Origin: Clostridiales bacterium UBA929
GTDB taxonomy: Bacteria; Bacillota; Clostridia; Oscillospirales; UBA929
Direction of reading: 5' to 3'
Assembly (NCBI GenBank): GCA_002293625.1
Contig: DBDP01000172.1
Location: 1 to 7,091, forward strand
Length of the DNA: 7,091 bases
The translations under genes and the position numbers were made by a program. The notes under the pieces are model-generated. The model was not told where the DNA came from, made no database searches, and worked only from the letters and a program-made list of their open reading frames with translations. Below, in pieces: positions 6,472 to 7,091 of the stretch (positions within the stretch are counted from its first letter, which is position 1; each line of letters opens with the position of its first letter).

Positions 6472-6552
6472 CGAAGTGTTGTAAACTATGTGTTCGCTTG
6501 CATGAGAATGGGCGAAGCGCTTGCAATCAGTGATATGTAAAGGGTGTGGCTG

Positions 6553-7091
6553 ATGGAGATTATCCTGCTGAAGATGGGTGAGATGGTATTAAAAGGGTTG
6601 AACCGTTCCCGGTTCGAAGCAGGTTTACTCTCGCGCCTGCGTACCGTTTTGACGCCGTTCGGGCGCTTTGAGGTCACGTCGCGCCAGTCGGCTGTCTACG
6701 CCGCGCCGCAGGAGTCCGATTGTGACATAAACGGCGCGTATGCCGCGGCTGAGAAGGTATTCGGCTTCTCCGCCCTGTCCAGAGCGTTTCGGTGCGAAAA
6801 AGACTTAGAGAGCATAAAACGGGTTGTGCTGACGCTGCCGGGGCTGCAAACGGCGCGCTCGTTCAAGGTGGAAGCCCGAAGAGCCGACAAGCGTTTTCCC
6901 TTGACAAGCCCGCAGATATGCACTGAACTGGGCGGCTTTATCCACGAAACGCTAGGCTTACCGGTGGATGTACATACGCCGGAGGAAGTGGTTTGGGTGG
7001 AGGTTCGCGAGTCGGCGGCGTATCTGCACACACGCCCCGCCGAAGGCGCGGGCGGTCTGCCGAACGGCACGGCAGGAAAAGCGGTGCTGCT
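6553..7091 (+). CDS. thiI: tRNA 4-thiouridine synthase ThiI, C-terminus cut by window edge
   Basis: Cytoplasmic sulfur-transfer enzyme that makes 4-thiouridine at tRNA position 8 and in many bacteria also serves thiamine thiazole synthesis, taking sulfur from a cysteine desulfurase. The visible 179 codons cover the N-terminal ferredoxin-like domain (about 1-60), with ILLKMGEMVLKGLNR (3-17), and the THUMP domain (about 61-165). The latter has FKVEARRADKRFPLTS (104-119), ICTELGGFI (122-130) and VHTPEEVVWVEVRE (140-153). The frame reaches the linker GAGGLPNGTAGKAVL (165-179), which in ThiI directly precedes the ATP-binding SGG-type P-loop of the catalytic domain. That domain, and any rhodanese domain, lie past the edge. 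An AAGGGTG stretch (6540-6546) serves as ribosome binding site. No TPP riboswitch was seen in the leader. It is the first gene of a plus-strand unit, divergent from acpP. Confidence 0.93.
   Translation, partial: MEIILLKMGEMVLKGLNRSRFEAGLLSRLRTVLTPFGRFEVTSRQSAVYAAPQESDCDINGAYAAAEKVFGFSALSRAFRCEKDLESIKRVVLTLPGLQTARSFKVEARRADKRFPLTSPQICTELGGFIHETLGLPVDVHTPEEVVWVEVRESAAYLHTRPAEGAGGLPNGTAGKAVL

Noticed and set aside
6495..6525. Direct repeat CGCTTGCA (6495-6502 and 6518-6525) in the thiI leader
   Set aside because: Eight bases repeated once in a short region can occur by chance, and no symmetry or known operator matches it.
6478..6552. Possible TPP riboswitch or leader peptide ahead of thiI
   Set aside because: The leader is about 75 bases and lacks the conserved TPP-aptamer segments. 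The only short frames are a five-codon ATG at 6488 and an ATG-TAA at 6535, neither with a convincing ribosome binding site.

Overview
The window looks like chromosomal DNA from a Gram-positive, probably Clostridia-type (Bacillota) bacterium. The reasons are AAGGAGG-type ribosome binding sites, sigma-A promoters with 17-bp spacers, three lipoproteins with lipobox signal peptides, a histidine kinase with the VKxKFYKG/GSGIGLSVSDEI signature common in clostridial kinases, a clostripain-family peptidase and a GH26 mannanase. No species can be named from sequence reading alone. Coding density is very high, and no mobile element, tRNA, rRNA or CRISPR array was seen. No gene-free stretch exceeds about 225 bases.

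Layout, left to right. Positions 1-1302 (minus) hold a C11/clostripain-family lipoprotein peptidase cut off by the left edge. Its upstream gap (1303-1527) contains its own well-formed promoter, a leader hairpin, and the terminator of the next unit. Positions 1528-6356 (minus) form one tightly packed five-gene unit. In transcription order it is acpP (acyl carrier protein), a large beta-propeller-like lipoprotein of unknown function, an OmpR/PhoB-type response regulator, a HAMP-containing sensor histidine kinase, and a GH26 beta-mannanase-like lipoprotein. Successive genes overlap by 17, 1 and 13 bases, and the last pair abut with no gap. A divergent promoter region (6357-6552) separates this unit from thiI (plus strand, from 6553), the tRNA 4-thiouridine synthase gene, which runs off the right edge.

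How the genes may work together: the lipoprotein, regulator, kinase and mannanase look like a surface sensing and response module. The kinase has an extracytoplasmic domain between two membrane helices. The lipoprotein sits outside the membrane just ahead of the regulator gene, and a secreted polysaccharide hydrolase closes the operon. That the lipoprotein feeds signal to the kinase, or that mannan is the signal, is inference. The most unusual feature is that this module sits in the tail of an acpP transcript. A perfect 13-bp hairpin lies 2 bases past the acpP stop and inside the first codons of the lipoprotein. It could act as an attenuator that keeps the signalling genes well below acpP.
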